Assembly (NCBI GenBank): GCA_003550305.1
Contig: QKYT01000010.1
Coordinates: 203,768-220,347 of the forward strand
Direction of reading: 5' to 3'
From: Glomus cerebriforme
Taxonomy: Eukaryota; Glomeromycota; Glomeromycetes; Glomerales; Glomeraceae
DNA length: 16,580 bases
Below are positions 1-9,634 of this stretch, piece by piece; position 1 is the first letter of the stretch, and every line of letters begins with the position of its first letter. The position numbers and the translations under genes are program-made. The notes beneath the pieces are model-generated. The model had not been told where the DNA came from and did no database searches. It saw nothing but the letters and a program-made list of their open reading frames with translations.

Positions 1-339
1 AAACGAAAAGACAATAATTTTGGTTTTGTTACGTTATTAGTTTCGTAACCGGTCAAAAATTATTCTTTTTTTTTTTTGAGAATATTGTCTTAATCATAAA
101 ATTTATAGTATCATTATATTATTTATATGTAATTTTATGATCTCTTAGTTAGAATATATTTTTATTTGGCTAATTGTAAATTGCAGTATAGTATAAGTAG
201 GAATCAACTTAGAATTTTAGAAAAAGTGGATGACTAAATAAAAATATTTTTCATCACTCCCAAAGCGAAATAAAATTAAATTTATATAAAATAATGTCAT
301 CTTTCATATAATAAACATTAAAATTAAATATTGTGACAA
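1..339. other. AT-rich intergenic DNA, no gene seen
   Basis: Very AT-rich sequence with homopolymer A and T runs. No ORF, splice-site pair or RNA gene could be supported on either strand. The first annotated element is the dispersed repeat that begins near 340. Confidence 0.6.
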
Positions 340-610
340 TCATGCAAAAAGAAAGTGTTTTTTTAGGTTAAAAATTCTCTTTGATTGAAAAAAAAAAATA
401 ATTTATTTATTTGTGCATCGTACGAGGAATTTCACCATTATTGTGACAAATATGTTAAATAATAAAGTAATTTATTATTTCTTTTATTTACCGCGTTATC
501 AAAACTCAACAAATAAAATATTCTTTGATTTCTTGTTAAATTCAATTACATAATTCTAAATTACGGTAATTTAACAATCCTGAATAGGACTGAGGAAATT
601 TTCATTTTAT
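340..610. repeat. Diverged dispersed repeat, copy 1
   Basis: This segment shares at least five collinear anchors with 6618-6930. They are a gacaat...aaagtgttttt block with aggtta, a tctctttga block, tttatttatttgtgcat, atgttaaataat, and cttttatttaccgcg followed by a near-identical ggtaattt/tgtaattt and aataggac. The anchors keep their order and orientation while the spacers differ by indels, so the two are old copies of one repeat rather than chance AT matches. A fragment of the same right end (ttaataggacc) may occur near 3655. No coding capacity or terminal repeats were seen, so the class is unknown. Confidence 0.65.
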
Positions 611-2529
611 CCATTGTAATCTCATCTTAGGCCAAATAAAATTAAAATTTGACGGAAAAAAAATTTTTTAGCCGATCGCCGAAAGATGATTGGCTGATTT
701 AAGTAATAAATTTTTTTCACGCCCAACGACACGGGTAAAAAATTTATCTATATAAATCAAAGATTTATAATTAAATATATCGAAATTTTCTTTCATATAT
801 TTCTATTTTTCATATTGAACCAGTTTTTATAATTTTTTTTGTATCAAATATGCTTTCAGTATCATTGGAAATCCTTCATTTCTCCAATTTATTAAAAGAT
901 TGAAATGAAGGGAATAGAGCAAAAAAAAAATTAAGATATTTTTTTTGGTGTATTAATAATTGATAACAACCAGACAATAATAATGTTTAACGTAATTTTG
1001 ATAAAAAGTAAATTTTTCGTAAAATTACGTCATGGTGTATCTATTTATATTTATTTATATTAATTATAAACAATATGTCAGATATAGATGATCATGATAA
1101 GATATTAAAAAATAATTAGTCACTTGATATCAAGTACTGTATGCAAAATATTACAAAAATTTTAAAACCATAAAATTATTTTATGGGTCATACAAACTAA
1201 TTTCAATTTACCCGGTGACTATTTATCAAATTATTAAGAAAAATTTTCAATATTCTGTATTTGATAGCGTGCTATTTTCAGCAATTACATTGGTGTCAGA
1301 ATAAATTAATTGTTGTCGTACAACCTTGTATTTAAATCGGCACATGAAAAACAATTGACTAAATTGGTTAATTGATCATCACAGAGTTTACGGTAAGATT
1401 TTCAATGTTTCTAGGATTATTCAAGGAAAACATACTTGATCAAATCTTTTATGTTAAATTATTTAAATTTGAAACGCATCTTAAACTTCCAATTAAAATT
1501 AAACCCAGATCTATTTGAGCATTGTTTTTAGGTAAACATAAAAATAAATGGACCGAAAAAATATATTTAAAAAAGAAAGAGAATATGTTATCTGCCATGT
1601 TCTCTTAAAAACAAGAGTGAAAAAAAGAATGCTTGGAATAATACTTTTGTTTTATAACTAAATAACGAATCTTAAGATTTACAACTTTGTTAGATTTTTC
1701 TTTCATTGTTTTATGTTTATTAATGTAGTGCAATGAGCCAATGACTGTACCACTAAACTAGTTAAATATTTATTTTATGTATTATTGGTTAATCATGCCA
1801 ATAACGCACGTTATAATTTCCCTAAATAAGGTATAAAGGAACTGCGACCAAATCTTTGATAAAAATAGATATAAAAACTCGGACTAACTCGATATCTTGG
1901 TATTTAAATGATTATTTACTTTTAAATCGTTTCATAGAAAATTTTTTATTTATTTATTTAGTCATAATAAAAGAATTCAAAAAGGAGATAATTTTATATA
2001 AGTAAATAAAGAAAAATTAACATCAACAGACATAAAACTTCTCGAAATTGGTCTCATAAAACAAATGTCATTCCATTACTTTCCTTTTTTTCAGAAAGTT
2101 ATACTATACTATCTTTGGCAAATAACGGAATGTGTCAAAAAGTTATTCCAACAGAATAAATTAAATTATTTAAATATTAAAATCATTTTTTACATTTATA
2201 ATATATAGTATATAATGATTCTTAATTTATTACACAAATCATTAATTTTAGCAAGTTCTTTATATATTATATATATATAATATTTAATTTAACACATTAA
2301 TAAACAATTTTTTTTGTCTGAACTGCCAATAAAAAATGAACGGATGTTAGGTTTTCGAGATTACGTCTTATTTAATTAATCATTTATTGACTTTCTTAAT
2401 AAGGAAAAGCATACAAAACAATATTTAACAGATAATAATTGATGCGCTCCATATTAAAATTTCATTATAAAAATATATTAGTTTTTCAGTATATTTATAA
2501 TTCACAAGAAACACAATTGTTTTTTCGCG
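611..2529. other. AT-rich intergenic DNA, no gene seen
   Basis: About 1.9 kb upstream of the ORF at 2540. It contains only short AT-rich ORFs. Small foldbacks are visible: agccgatc/gattggct at 670-695 (one G-T pair), a 14-bp palindrome at 1122-1135, and ttattgg/ccaataa at 1782-1804. Each is short enough to be expected by chance. Nothing recognisable as an exon or RNA gene was found. Confidence 0.55.
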
Positions 2530-2539
2530 TATATAAATA
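2530..2539 (+). promoter_or_regulatory. TATA-like element abutting the ATG at 2540
   Basis: The sequence tatataaata runs directly into the first ATG of the ORF. A functional TATA box here would place the transcript start inside the ORF and point to the Met codon at 2657 as the real start. In such AT-rich DNA the match can also be chance. Other TATA-like runs lie at about 2473-2480 and 2490-2499. Confidence 0.25.
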
Positions 2540-3403
2540 ATGTCTGATTACACCCTTTCCCTTTGTTTAAAAAAAATAATAATCACAAAAAAAGATATAT
2601 TATCTATACAATCAAACATACAACATCTTAATAAACAAACCATTTATCTTAATAATATGAATACTTCATATAATCCTACTACTCTTAACATTTCATCAAA
2701 TGAAAATGCACAAGACATTCCGGTCACTGCTTTTGATAATATGCCTCAAGTATCAACAATGACATTTACGCCATTAAATATGAATGAGAATCAAGTTCCC
2801 GATATTCAGGCAATTATTCCAGATCACACTTTACAATCCATGCAAGATTACCAGATATCTCATTTGCCTTCATTAGCTCAACCTCAAGAAACTGTTATCA
2901 TGAGTGAATATTCGTTCTTTTATGCGCACGATTTTCAAATGTATCATATCAGTTGTAAAGAAATCCCATTATCTTTTGAAGATGTATCCCAGTTATTAAA
3001 CAATATTGATAATAATATGATTCATCAGTCCAACAATATTTATACGTTTTATCATGTACAACCCGAAATTAAGAAAATTTTTCAAGTAACTTGTGAAAAA
3101 GTTTCACATGCATTCATATTTCAATTTTTAAATAAAATTATATATAACATTCAATTCACTAAAAGTGAACACAATCAGCAAGAATTTTCTAGGAGTCAAC
3201 AGGAAAATCTAAAACTTCATTTGAAAAAAGATTTAAATCATTATTTGGCACCAAAAATTGTTTACGAGGATAATTATAATTTATATAAGAGATTTATTCA
3301 AGATTATTGTACTTACGAAAATATGACAAACTCTACTAATAATCATTTTCAGCAATATAATGCAAATATACTTCCATTTGATCAATCCCAAACTTTTCAA
3401 TAA
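2540..3403 (+). CDS. Unrecognised 287-residue Asn/Gln-rich protein, single exon
   Basis: I do not recognise this protein and assign no function. It is the longest uninterrupted ORF in the window, 288 codons including TAA in DNA where stops are very frequent. Residues 1-39 are Lys/Ile/Leu-rich. Residues 40-120 are rich in Asn, Thr, Pro, Met and Gln and look disordered. Residues 121-207 are denser and more fold-like, with many aromatics and Cys139 and Cys185; the patterns FYAHDFQMYHISCKEI and YHVQPEIKKIFQVTCEK fall here. Residues 208-287 are again Gln/Asn-rich and end in QSQTFQ. There is no signal peptide or membrane span. The start is uncertain: ATG 2540 gives the longest frame, but ATG 2657 (residue 40) begins where composition changes and sits better with the TATA-like sequence at 2530. 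A poly(A)-type signal follows at 3472. It may belong to a lineage-specific family; this is inference. Confidence 0.6.
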   Translation: MSDYTLSLCLKKIIITKKDILSIQSNIQHLNKQTIYLNNMNTSYNPTTLNISSNENAQDIPVTAFDNMPQVSTMTFTPLNMNENQVPDIQAIIPDHTLQSMQDYQISHLPSLAQPQETVIMSEYSFFYAHDFQMYHISCKEIPLSFEDVSQLLNNIDNNMIHQSNNIYTFYHVQPEIKKIFQVTCEKVSHAFIFQFLNKIIYNIQFTKSEHNQQEFSRSQQENLKLHLKKDLNHYLAPKIVYEDNYNLYKRFIQDYCTYENMTNSTNNHFQQYNANILPFDQSQTFQ

Positions 3404-3471
3404 GATAGTAATTATCATAAAGGTAATTTAAGTTATTATTATACCTCATTATCTATAGTTTATAAATTAAG

Positions 3472-3477
3472 AATAAA
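3472..3477 (+). terminator. Candidate polyadenylation signal for the ORF at 2540
   Basis: An AATAAA hexamer lies about 70 nt after the stop codon. Its position suits a fungal 3' UTR, but the hexamer is common in this AT-rich DNA. Confidence 0.3.
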
Positions 3478-5019
3478 TTTTAAGTTTTATAAGAGAATTT
3501 CATTTTTTCAATTAAATTTAGTAATTTGGAAAGTTTATAAATAAGTTTATAAATATTATTTAGAATTTTCTATTTTAATTATTATGCATTTTCAAATTAC
3601 ACATTAAATTCAGATTTTTTTTTTATGAATATCTGCAGTATAAAATGTGTAACCTTAATAGGACCCCTCATTATTCATCTTAAGCTTAAGCTATTTATTT
3701 ATTTATTTATTTTTATTCAATCGTTCGATAAGGTTCTTTTTATTATTTGAGCTAAACTTTTTTAAGAAAGATTTATCATATCGAATGTTATTTAATAAAA
3801 ATTCGATTAACATATATGATTATTTCTCTTTTCATTAATAGAAAAGTAAGGTTTATAAAATTAATAATTTTCAATGAATATTTTTACTACAGATAAAAAA
3901 ATTTTAATTTTGAATTACATCATAAAATTTTTAAGTAGATCGATTACGTAATATCACGTGGAAACACGTGGAATTCTATACATTGAATTGTGTCTGTGTG
4001 AAACCACACATTTTATTATAGAATTATATAGATTTCCGTGTATCATAAAATTTCATTGGAAGTCTGAGCGAAATATGTAGAATTCATCTGCAGATTTACT
4101 GCAAAATTCAAGAAATTATTAATATCACAGTATAACAGTACAAAATAGATTAATATTAATATTAAATATATAGAATGAAAAACTTTATTAGTTCTTTTTT
4201 GATTCAAGAAATATTTGTTGTGGTTCTCATATTTTTCTTTTTTTTTTATTCTTGAAAGAAAATTTATAAATCAAATAAAAATTTAATTTAAGTAAATAAA
4301 AAAAATCAAATAATGCAGTAGATAGGTTTGAAGATGTGACATATTAACAATATAACTGAGGTGTTCAGTTCGGTTGTAAAAAAAAATAGATTAAACCACG
4401 TGTGACGATTTAGAAATTGCAAATAGAAATATTTACTTACCTTTGTACAGTAATTTACATATGGATTATTAGCCTATGATTAATATTTTTTATAAGTTTA
4501 TATTCAAATTATAAATGAAATTTGGCGTATTGGAATAATTTGATTGGTTGAATCACGCGTAAAGTGAGCTTACTGTAATAACAACATGGTAAACTTTAAT
4601 TCATAGAAACAATTCAGAAAATATTTCATATTTGCTTAAATAAGAAAATTGTATAATAAATTATTATTGGATCCTATTTTACATAATAGATATTTAAAAA
4701 TTTTTACCTTATAATATGTATATTTCTATTTTCTTAAAGAAACAAAAAGGATTTTGTGGTAAACTGATTGCTAATAAGAAAATAACAAAATAAAATAAAA
4801 AAGTCCGTGAATGTAATGAAACAAAAGATGAGTTTACATGTCGAAAAAATTTATAATATATATTAGTTTTTCATTTACTGTATACGATATACTAAAAAAA
4901 AAGTTTTAAGCATCTTTATTATAATTTTTAGGAATCGCTAACAAATCAATGTTTTATTTTTCATCATCTATTCAGGTTCAATATTATACTTTTTAAATGC
5001 TATATATCTAATGCTCCGC
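3478..5019. other. AT-rich intergenic DNA with simple repeats and small foldbacks
   Basis: No gene was seen. It includes an (ATTT)n run at 3693-3712, a 12-bp palindrome (cttaagcttaag) at 3679-3690, and a pair of cacgtgg motifs at about 3956-3971 within an imperfect foldback that reaches to about 4040. A ttaataggacc fragment near 3655 resembles the right end of the dispersed repeat at 340 and 6618. Confidence 0.5.
3693..3712. repeat. (ATTT)n microsatellite
   Basis: Five uninterrupted ATTT units, directly readable. Confidence 0.9.
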
Positions 5020-5300
5020 CGCACAAGCTGGCGAGCCAAGTATGTCGAGCTGAGCTGAGCTGCAGCTCACAGTAAATTGAGCTTAGCTTGTTCGAGCCAA
5101 GATTTAACACAGCTCGTTTGAGGTACAGTAGTTCACGAGCGAGTTATGAGCTGACTCGCGAGCTTTGAAAGAAAAATAATTTTAGTAAATATTAAGTGAA
5201 AATTCAAATTTTCCGGCTCGGCTCGAAAATGAGCTGAGCTCGTTCGTGCTAATCGTGCTGAGCTGGCTCGAATTTTGGCTCGGCTCGGCTCATGCTGAGC
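5020..5300. repeat. AGCT/GGCTCG-rich repeat block
   Basis: This block is compositionally unlike its surroundings, with two arms at roughly half G+C in an otherwise AT-rich window. AGCT occurs 14 times and is mixed with cgagcc, ggctcg and gagctgagct in both orientations. The left arm (about 5020-5165) and right arm (about 5212-5300) are partly inverted relative to each other (ttcgagccaag against ggctcgaa) and are split by about 50 bp of AT-rich DNA. An (AT)n tract follows at 5303. No terminal repeat or target duplication could be fixed. A frame that stays open through it on the minus strand (5133-5396) is low-complexity Arg/Ser/Ala sequence and is not called as a gene. The block could be a degenerate palindromic transposable element or a local expansion of a short motif. 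Confidence 0.7.
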
Positions 5301-5469
5301 TTTATATATATATATCATAATACAACAACTCAATTTAATTCTAGTTTTAGTAGTTTGATTATCAGTTGTAATAATCCTGAATAATCTGCTGATCATTATT
5401 CAAATAAATTGTGGCTTTTGGTATATTATTTTCTAAACTTACTATTTGTTCCCAACTTATTAATTAATT

Positions 5470-6255
5470 AATCCGAAGGTAAAAAATGTATATTTTGTGA
5501 AGACACTATAACAAATTATAAAAAAAGGCATGAAATAAAAAGCATTTTTCTTTAAAAAAAATAATAAATTATTGAGAAAATTACCTCATCTCCGCCACAA
5601 CCAACCATCTAAATATTTAAAAATTATGTCTGAAAATTATTGAAAATATATGTATAATTGAAATTATCAAATGTTCAAAAAAGTTTGTTCGAATGGATAA
5701 TTCACCATTGATACAATGTACCTTACATAATCAATGATGCTTGACTTCCATCTAATAAATCAACAAATTCTTTTGATCCCGTTCCTTTTTGATTTTATGT
5801 ACCGATCTAACAGTTTTATTTAATACATATTGAAGAAATAACCTAAACAAAAAGAAATTAATTATAAAACAATTTCAAACAAAAATGAGCTGAGTTTGTA
5901 ATTTGCTGCGTTTGTCATCCCAAACTTCGTCATATTTCATAATATTCATAATATTAGACATAATATATTAACTATTAATTTTATAATTTATTATTTTTTT
6001 TCCTTGCAAAAGAATACCGGCTCTCTGATATTTTAGTTCTTCTAATTAATTTAATACATAAATTTTGCATTAGAAGTTTATTTTTTAGATAATGAGAAGC
6101 AATATACATTTCCATTTTTTACGAATGCGGGTCCTCAAGAGATTTTAGATTATTCATATATTCACATAAGGTTAATGGACGACTTCATTATCTGTTGTAA
6201 ATTGTAAATTCAATCAGTAGCCTTTTTGCCTTTGAACTTTTTCGCTTTAAACATT
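5470..6255 (-). pseudogene. Possible eroded multi-exon gene, identity unknown
   Basis: Reading the minus strand from 6255 downward, short protein-like stretches appear between AT-rich, intron-like DNA. In order they are MFKAKKFKGKKATD, MNNLKSLEDPHS, EELKYQRAGILLQG, YDEVWDDKRSKLQTQL, KGTGSKEFVDLLDGSQASL and MVGCGGDE. Several are preceded by AG or followed by GT, for example ttaattag before the EELKYQRAG stretch and gag/gtaatt after MVGCGGDE. I could not join them into one open frame: stop codons and missing donors interrupt. I recognise no family. It may be a decayed gene, an unusual intron-rich gene, or a run of coincidences. Confidence 0.2.
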
Positions 6256-6333
6256 ACAAACAAAGAATGGAGATGAAAATACTAATCGTTTATCCACTTA
6301 TTCTTCTGAAATAGATTATCATTCTTACTCTTT

Positions 6334-6360
6334 ACGTGGTGATTATCATAATCACCACGT
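6334..6360. repeat. Perfect palindrome, 13-bp arms around one base
   Basis: The left arm acgtggtgattat is followed by a single c and its exact reverse complement ataatcaccacgt. About 0.0003 such sites would be expected by chance in this length at equal base frequencies, somewhat more at this AT content. It is flanked by ctctt on the left and aagag a few bases further out on the right, hinting at a longer, decayed hairpin. No gene is adjacent. It may be a remnant hairpin element, a dyad binding site, or a hairpin formed in RNA. Confidence 0.8.
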
Positions 6361-6617
6361 CATTGTTAAGAGGTTTTGACAATCGAATCAAAATTCATTT
6401 TTTTTTAATATTATAATCAATAATTAATAGCATCATATAAGAAAATATGCAATTCTCTAATATAGCAATAAAGAATTGTAACTTTAATAAGGATATTAAA
6501 AGAATCCAGTAAATTTAATTGGTAGCCTTTCGTATGTCAATAGGATTTGCAGTATGTTTGTTTTGAATAAAAAGCAAGTTACTTATTTATATCTACCATT
6601 ATCGATAAAATTAGATT

Positions 6618-6930
6618 GGGACAATTACGTAAATAAAAGTGTTTTTCAGGTTAAGAAATCTCTTTGAACAGAAAAGAGCAAGTTTTCTAGTAGTTTTCTA
6701 TTGAGTAAAACAAATCATTTATTTATTTGTGCATTGCAGAATGAGGTTTATTATTTTAAACAAAAATAAAACCAATGAGAAAGTATTTAAGGGAATATAG
6801 TGAATTTTAAATGTTAAATAATTTCACATTAAAAAATAATTTAAAAAGAGTCTCTTTTATTTACCGCGCAATCAAATAAACTTATAAATTGGAAATTACT
6901 GTAATTTTAATAGGACCAAGTTAGAGTAGT
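6618..6930. repeat. Diverged dispersed repeat, copy 2
   Basis: Direct-orientation relative of 340-610 with the same five anchors in order. This copy carries about 40 extra bases between the tctctttga and tttatttatttgtgcat anchors and a longer spacer before atgttaaataat. The copies are 6.3 kb apart and clearly diverged, and the DNA between them has no retroelement genes, so they are not a recent LTR pair. Confidence 0.65.
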
Positions 6931-8284
6931 TTTGGGGCACAGGGTTATTTTTAAGTTTAACTTTTGACATGGTGCTTAAAGCTTGTCAATGTCATCATTC
7001 GCAAACAAATATCTAATGCATAATATTAATTTGATAATCTTATCTAAACTAATTAGATGAGATTGTAGTGGCTACACTAGATTAAAAATGCGTAATGAAC
7101 ATGTGTGAGCACATAAGTGTTTATGATATGTAAATAAACAAAAAAAAAAAATTTGTGATACTACAAATAAGAAATATTGTGTAACAAATTTTGGATGATT
7201 CTTTTAAATTGTACTGACTGTACTGTTACACCTCATTCTCATTGAAAAAATTAGTTCTTTATTCAAGAATTATTACGTTCAATTTAATTGTTTCAAAGGT
7301 CTAAAATTAAATTTTCCATGAAAATATTTATTATTAATTTTATCTTTTTATGTTATTAATAATATTCATTACTTCTAGAAACATCTTTGACTTAAAATTT
7401 TTGTTGGAAAATTTTTTTGTGATACAATGTAGAGTTTAGTTTACGTACTAGGAATTTATGATAATTAAATATGGACCCGATTGACAAAAACATTTTCCTT
7501 CCGTTATGTACAGTACTTTTTAGGTGAGGCTTTGTAATTTAAGCTTCCAAAGTTTTGTCAGAAAAAAATATGTGATAAAGCCGTAACATCATGCTTCATT
7601 ATATCTATCTTATTAAGATATATGAAATATTGGAACCAATTTCTATATTGTTGTTGTTCCAATTTATTTTCAAATATCACAGAATTGTCATTGTTGAATT
7701 AATAGAATTTTATCACATTTATAAAGGAAAAATCAAATCAAAGCTCCGCGGATGCTAACTAAATTTGGAAGTACTTCCCTGCTGAATACACTCTTTTTAT
7801 TTATTTATAATAATATGTAATTATTTGATATTGTTAACATTTGAAATTTTTCTTGGTTATTGTGTAAGGAAGAACCATTGTCCGACTATATTTAAATATC
7901 TTACTTTGGAAAATTTTTAAATGAAAATGTTTTTATAACGTCATGTCGAATTTCCATTTTCAAATGTATGCAACAATTTTTTTGTTTTAATACAGCATTT
8001 AAACCTTTGTTGTTGCATGCATGACAACGTATGAAAATGTTTATGGGAAATTTACGGAGTATTCGGAAACGCATAATATTTAAAGTCAGTTTCGTTGGTA
8101 AGCAAATATGATTTAAAAGTAATATATAATAAATAAAACATACTCTAACCAATATCAGTAAAAGAAACTATAAACAATGTGAACTTATGTGCATAAAATC
8201 AAGACTAAAAAAAGTTTGTTGAATGCATTATCGTTTATATCAATGATATAAATAAAAAGATTCTAAATTTTATACACTTTTTTT
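6931..8284. other. AT-rich intergenic DNA, no supported gene
   Basis: No exon, RNA gene or clear repeat could be supported. A minus-strand frame stays open at 7901-8152 but has no recognisable features and no promoter. A 12-bp palindrome (ggaagtacttcc) lies at 7767-7778. Confidence 0.5.
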
Positions 8285-8299
8285 TATATATATAATAAA
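8285..8299 (+). promoter_or_regulatory. TATA-like element upstream of the ORF at 8362
   Basis: A tatatatataataaa run after a T tract sits about 65-75 nt before the ATG. That spacing fits a TATA box with a short 5' leader. Confidence 0.35.
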
Positions 8300-8361
8300 C
8301 CCCTGAAATTCTTGAAATACTCATTATTATTTCATTAATTAAAGTTATTCAAATAAATTCT

Positions 8362-8868
8362 ATGGATATTAATAATAAATCTGGATTTAATTCCAACAAT
8401 TTGCCAGATAGTAATAGCTTTTCTTATAATAATGATAATTTTTCTGCACAAACGAATATTTCTCCTGACCATAATCATCAGCATGCTTCAAATAATAACG
8501 CTTCTCGAAACTATCAGCAATCCCTGTCTAATAATGCTTCAAATAATAATGTTGATGATTCCTCTGATTATAATGATACTTCAAATAATAACACTTCTCG
8601 ATACTATCAGCCAACCATGCCAAATAACGTTTCAAACAATAATGATAATAATCTTAATAATTATCGGCAAACCATGTCCAATAATTCTTTACCTCTGCAA
8701 TTCTATCCACAATGTATTGATCAAAATCCATTCCTCAATTCACTTGGAATTATTATTAATTCTCCTCACACAAATATTATTATTATGCCAACGGTGACTA
8801 ATTCAGATATTCAAAACCAGCTCCAGCATTATTTAAATCCTTCTTCCTCTACAAATAACACACAATAA
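8362..8868 (+). CDS. Asn-rich low-complexity protein with a 31-residue internal repeat
   Basis: A 168-residue ORF of unknown function in one exon. About 44 residues are Asn (26%), with abundant Ser, Gln, Tyr and Asp. Residues 1-110 look disordered. They contain a repeat with a 31-residue (93-nt) period: SNNNASRNYQ at 43-52 recurs as SNNNTSRYYQ at 74-83, and the DNA repeats with it from 8486 and 8579. A degenerate third partial unit (NYRQTMSNN) follows at 100-108. Residues 109-168 are more hydrophobic, with an Ile-rich stretch (LGIIINS, NIIIMPTV), and end in an Asn/Ser tail. There is no signal peptide. The C-terminal stretch is too polar for a membrane span. The composition resembles prion-like or regulatory low-complexity proteins, but that is only an analogy. 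A long frame on the same strand (8432-8797) is its Leu/Ile-rich shadow. An alternative reading is non-coding AAT-rich DNA; the repeat conserved at both DNA and protein level and the upstream TATA-like run favour a gene. Confidence 0.55.
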   Translation: MDINNKSGFNSNNLPDSNSFSYNNDNFSAQTNISPDHNHQHASNNNASRNYQQSLSNNASNNNVDDSSDYNDTSNNNTSRYYQPTMPNNVSNNNDNNLNNYRQTMSNNSLPLQFYPQCIDQNPFLNSLGIIINSPHTNIIIMPTVTNSDIQNQLQHYLNPSSSTNNTQ

Positions 8869-9064
8869 ATTCTTAAATGAATTATTTAATGACTTTTTGT
8901 TCGAAAAATATTGTTTTTTATTCCATAAATTCTATGTTAATAATTTTTAAGAAAAATTCTCGTTTTTTAAAAATAAATTAAGATTTTATATTTAACGAAA
9001 ATTAAATAAATTAATTAAAATACATAACTATTTTCATATTGTATACAAAGAAATTTTTTGTTAT

Positions 9065-9634
9065 TGTTACCGGTATCTGCTAATTTCACCGGTCTACTTT
9101 TGCCGAAACCGAACCTGTATTACGAAAATCACTTGATCGAAATGCCATTTGGCCGAAGTCCATTTCACTGAAAGGACTTTTTGCCAAAAGAGAATTTTGT
9201 CGAAATTATTTTATTTTTTTATTTATTTTATTTATTTACTTTATTAAAAATTTTTTTTTGATTTATTTATTTATTTATTTTTTTTTTATTTATAAATACT
9301 TTGATTATTACTACTTTATCCTTTCCATTCTAAGTTACGAGAAAACTTATCATGAGTAAAACATTATACTATATTATAAAAAGTATATATTTTTTTAGAA
9401 AATATATCTAAGTAAATTTAGAAGGAAATATTATGAGACATTAATCTTAGTCATTCAAACATAATGTTCAAAAATCAATTATTATATTTAATAATTTTTT
9501 TAATAAAATAAAAAATAAATGTGTTATCAAAGTGATTTTCGGTAATACGACATTTTGTAAAAAGTCTTTCGGTAATACAGGTTCGGCAAAATGGGTTGAA
9601 GCAAAGTAGACTTCGGTGAAATGTACCGTAACCG
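9065..9634. mobile_element. MITE-like element with inverted ends and TTCGGNNAAAT-type units
   Basis: The outer ends form imperfect terminal inverted repeats. Left, gttaccggta...aatttcaccgg-tctactttt...ccgaacctgtattacgaaa; the reverse complement of the right end reads gttacggtac-atttcaccgaagtctacttt...ccgaacctgtattaccgaaa. Each end is about 70-120 bp and built from short alternating motifs (gccgaa, tcgaaatg, gactttttgcc, ttcggtaatac). The middle is AT-rich, including an (ATTT)n-like stretch at 9205-9295, and has no transposase. The heptamer ttgttat flanks both sides (9058-9064 and 9635-9641) and may be a target-site duplication. Similar TTCGGYNAAATG units are known in non-autonomous DNA elements of many eukaryotes (from memory, not checked). 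The family is not assigned. Confidence 0.75.
9205..9295. repeat. T-rich (ATTT)n-like tract inside the MITE
   Basis: A run of imperfect ttattt/atttatttattt units interrupted by poly-T, in the centre of the 9065-9634 element. Confidence 0.7.

Noticed and set aside
5133..5396. 87-codon minus-strand ORF
   Set aside because: It runs through the AGCT/GGCTCG repeat block; its Arg/Ser/Ala-rich stretch is a by-product of the repeated motif.
340..6930. Reading the two direct repeats as an LTR pair
   Set aside because: The copies are strongly diverged and differ in length, and the DNA between them has no gag, protease, reverse transcriptase or integrase coding.
1122..7778. Short palindromes at 1122-1135, 3679-3690 and 7767-7778
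   Set aside because: Perfect palindromes of 12-14 bp are expected a few times by chance in 16.6 kb.
7901..8152. 83-codon minus-strand ORF
   Set aside because: No recognisable motif, no promoter or splice context; length is within what AT-rich intergenic DNA gives by chance.
8432..8797. 121-codon plus-strand ORF rich in Ile and Leu
   Set aside because: Shadow frame of the Asn-rich ORF at 8362-8868: AAT-rich codons read one base off give ATA/ATT/TTA-type residues.
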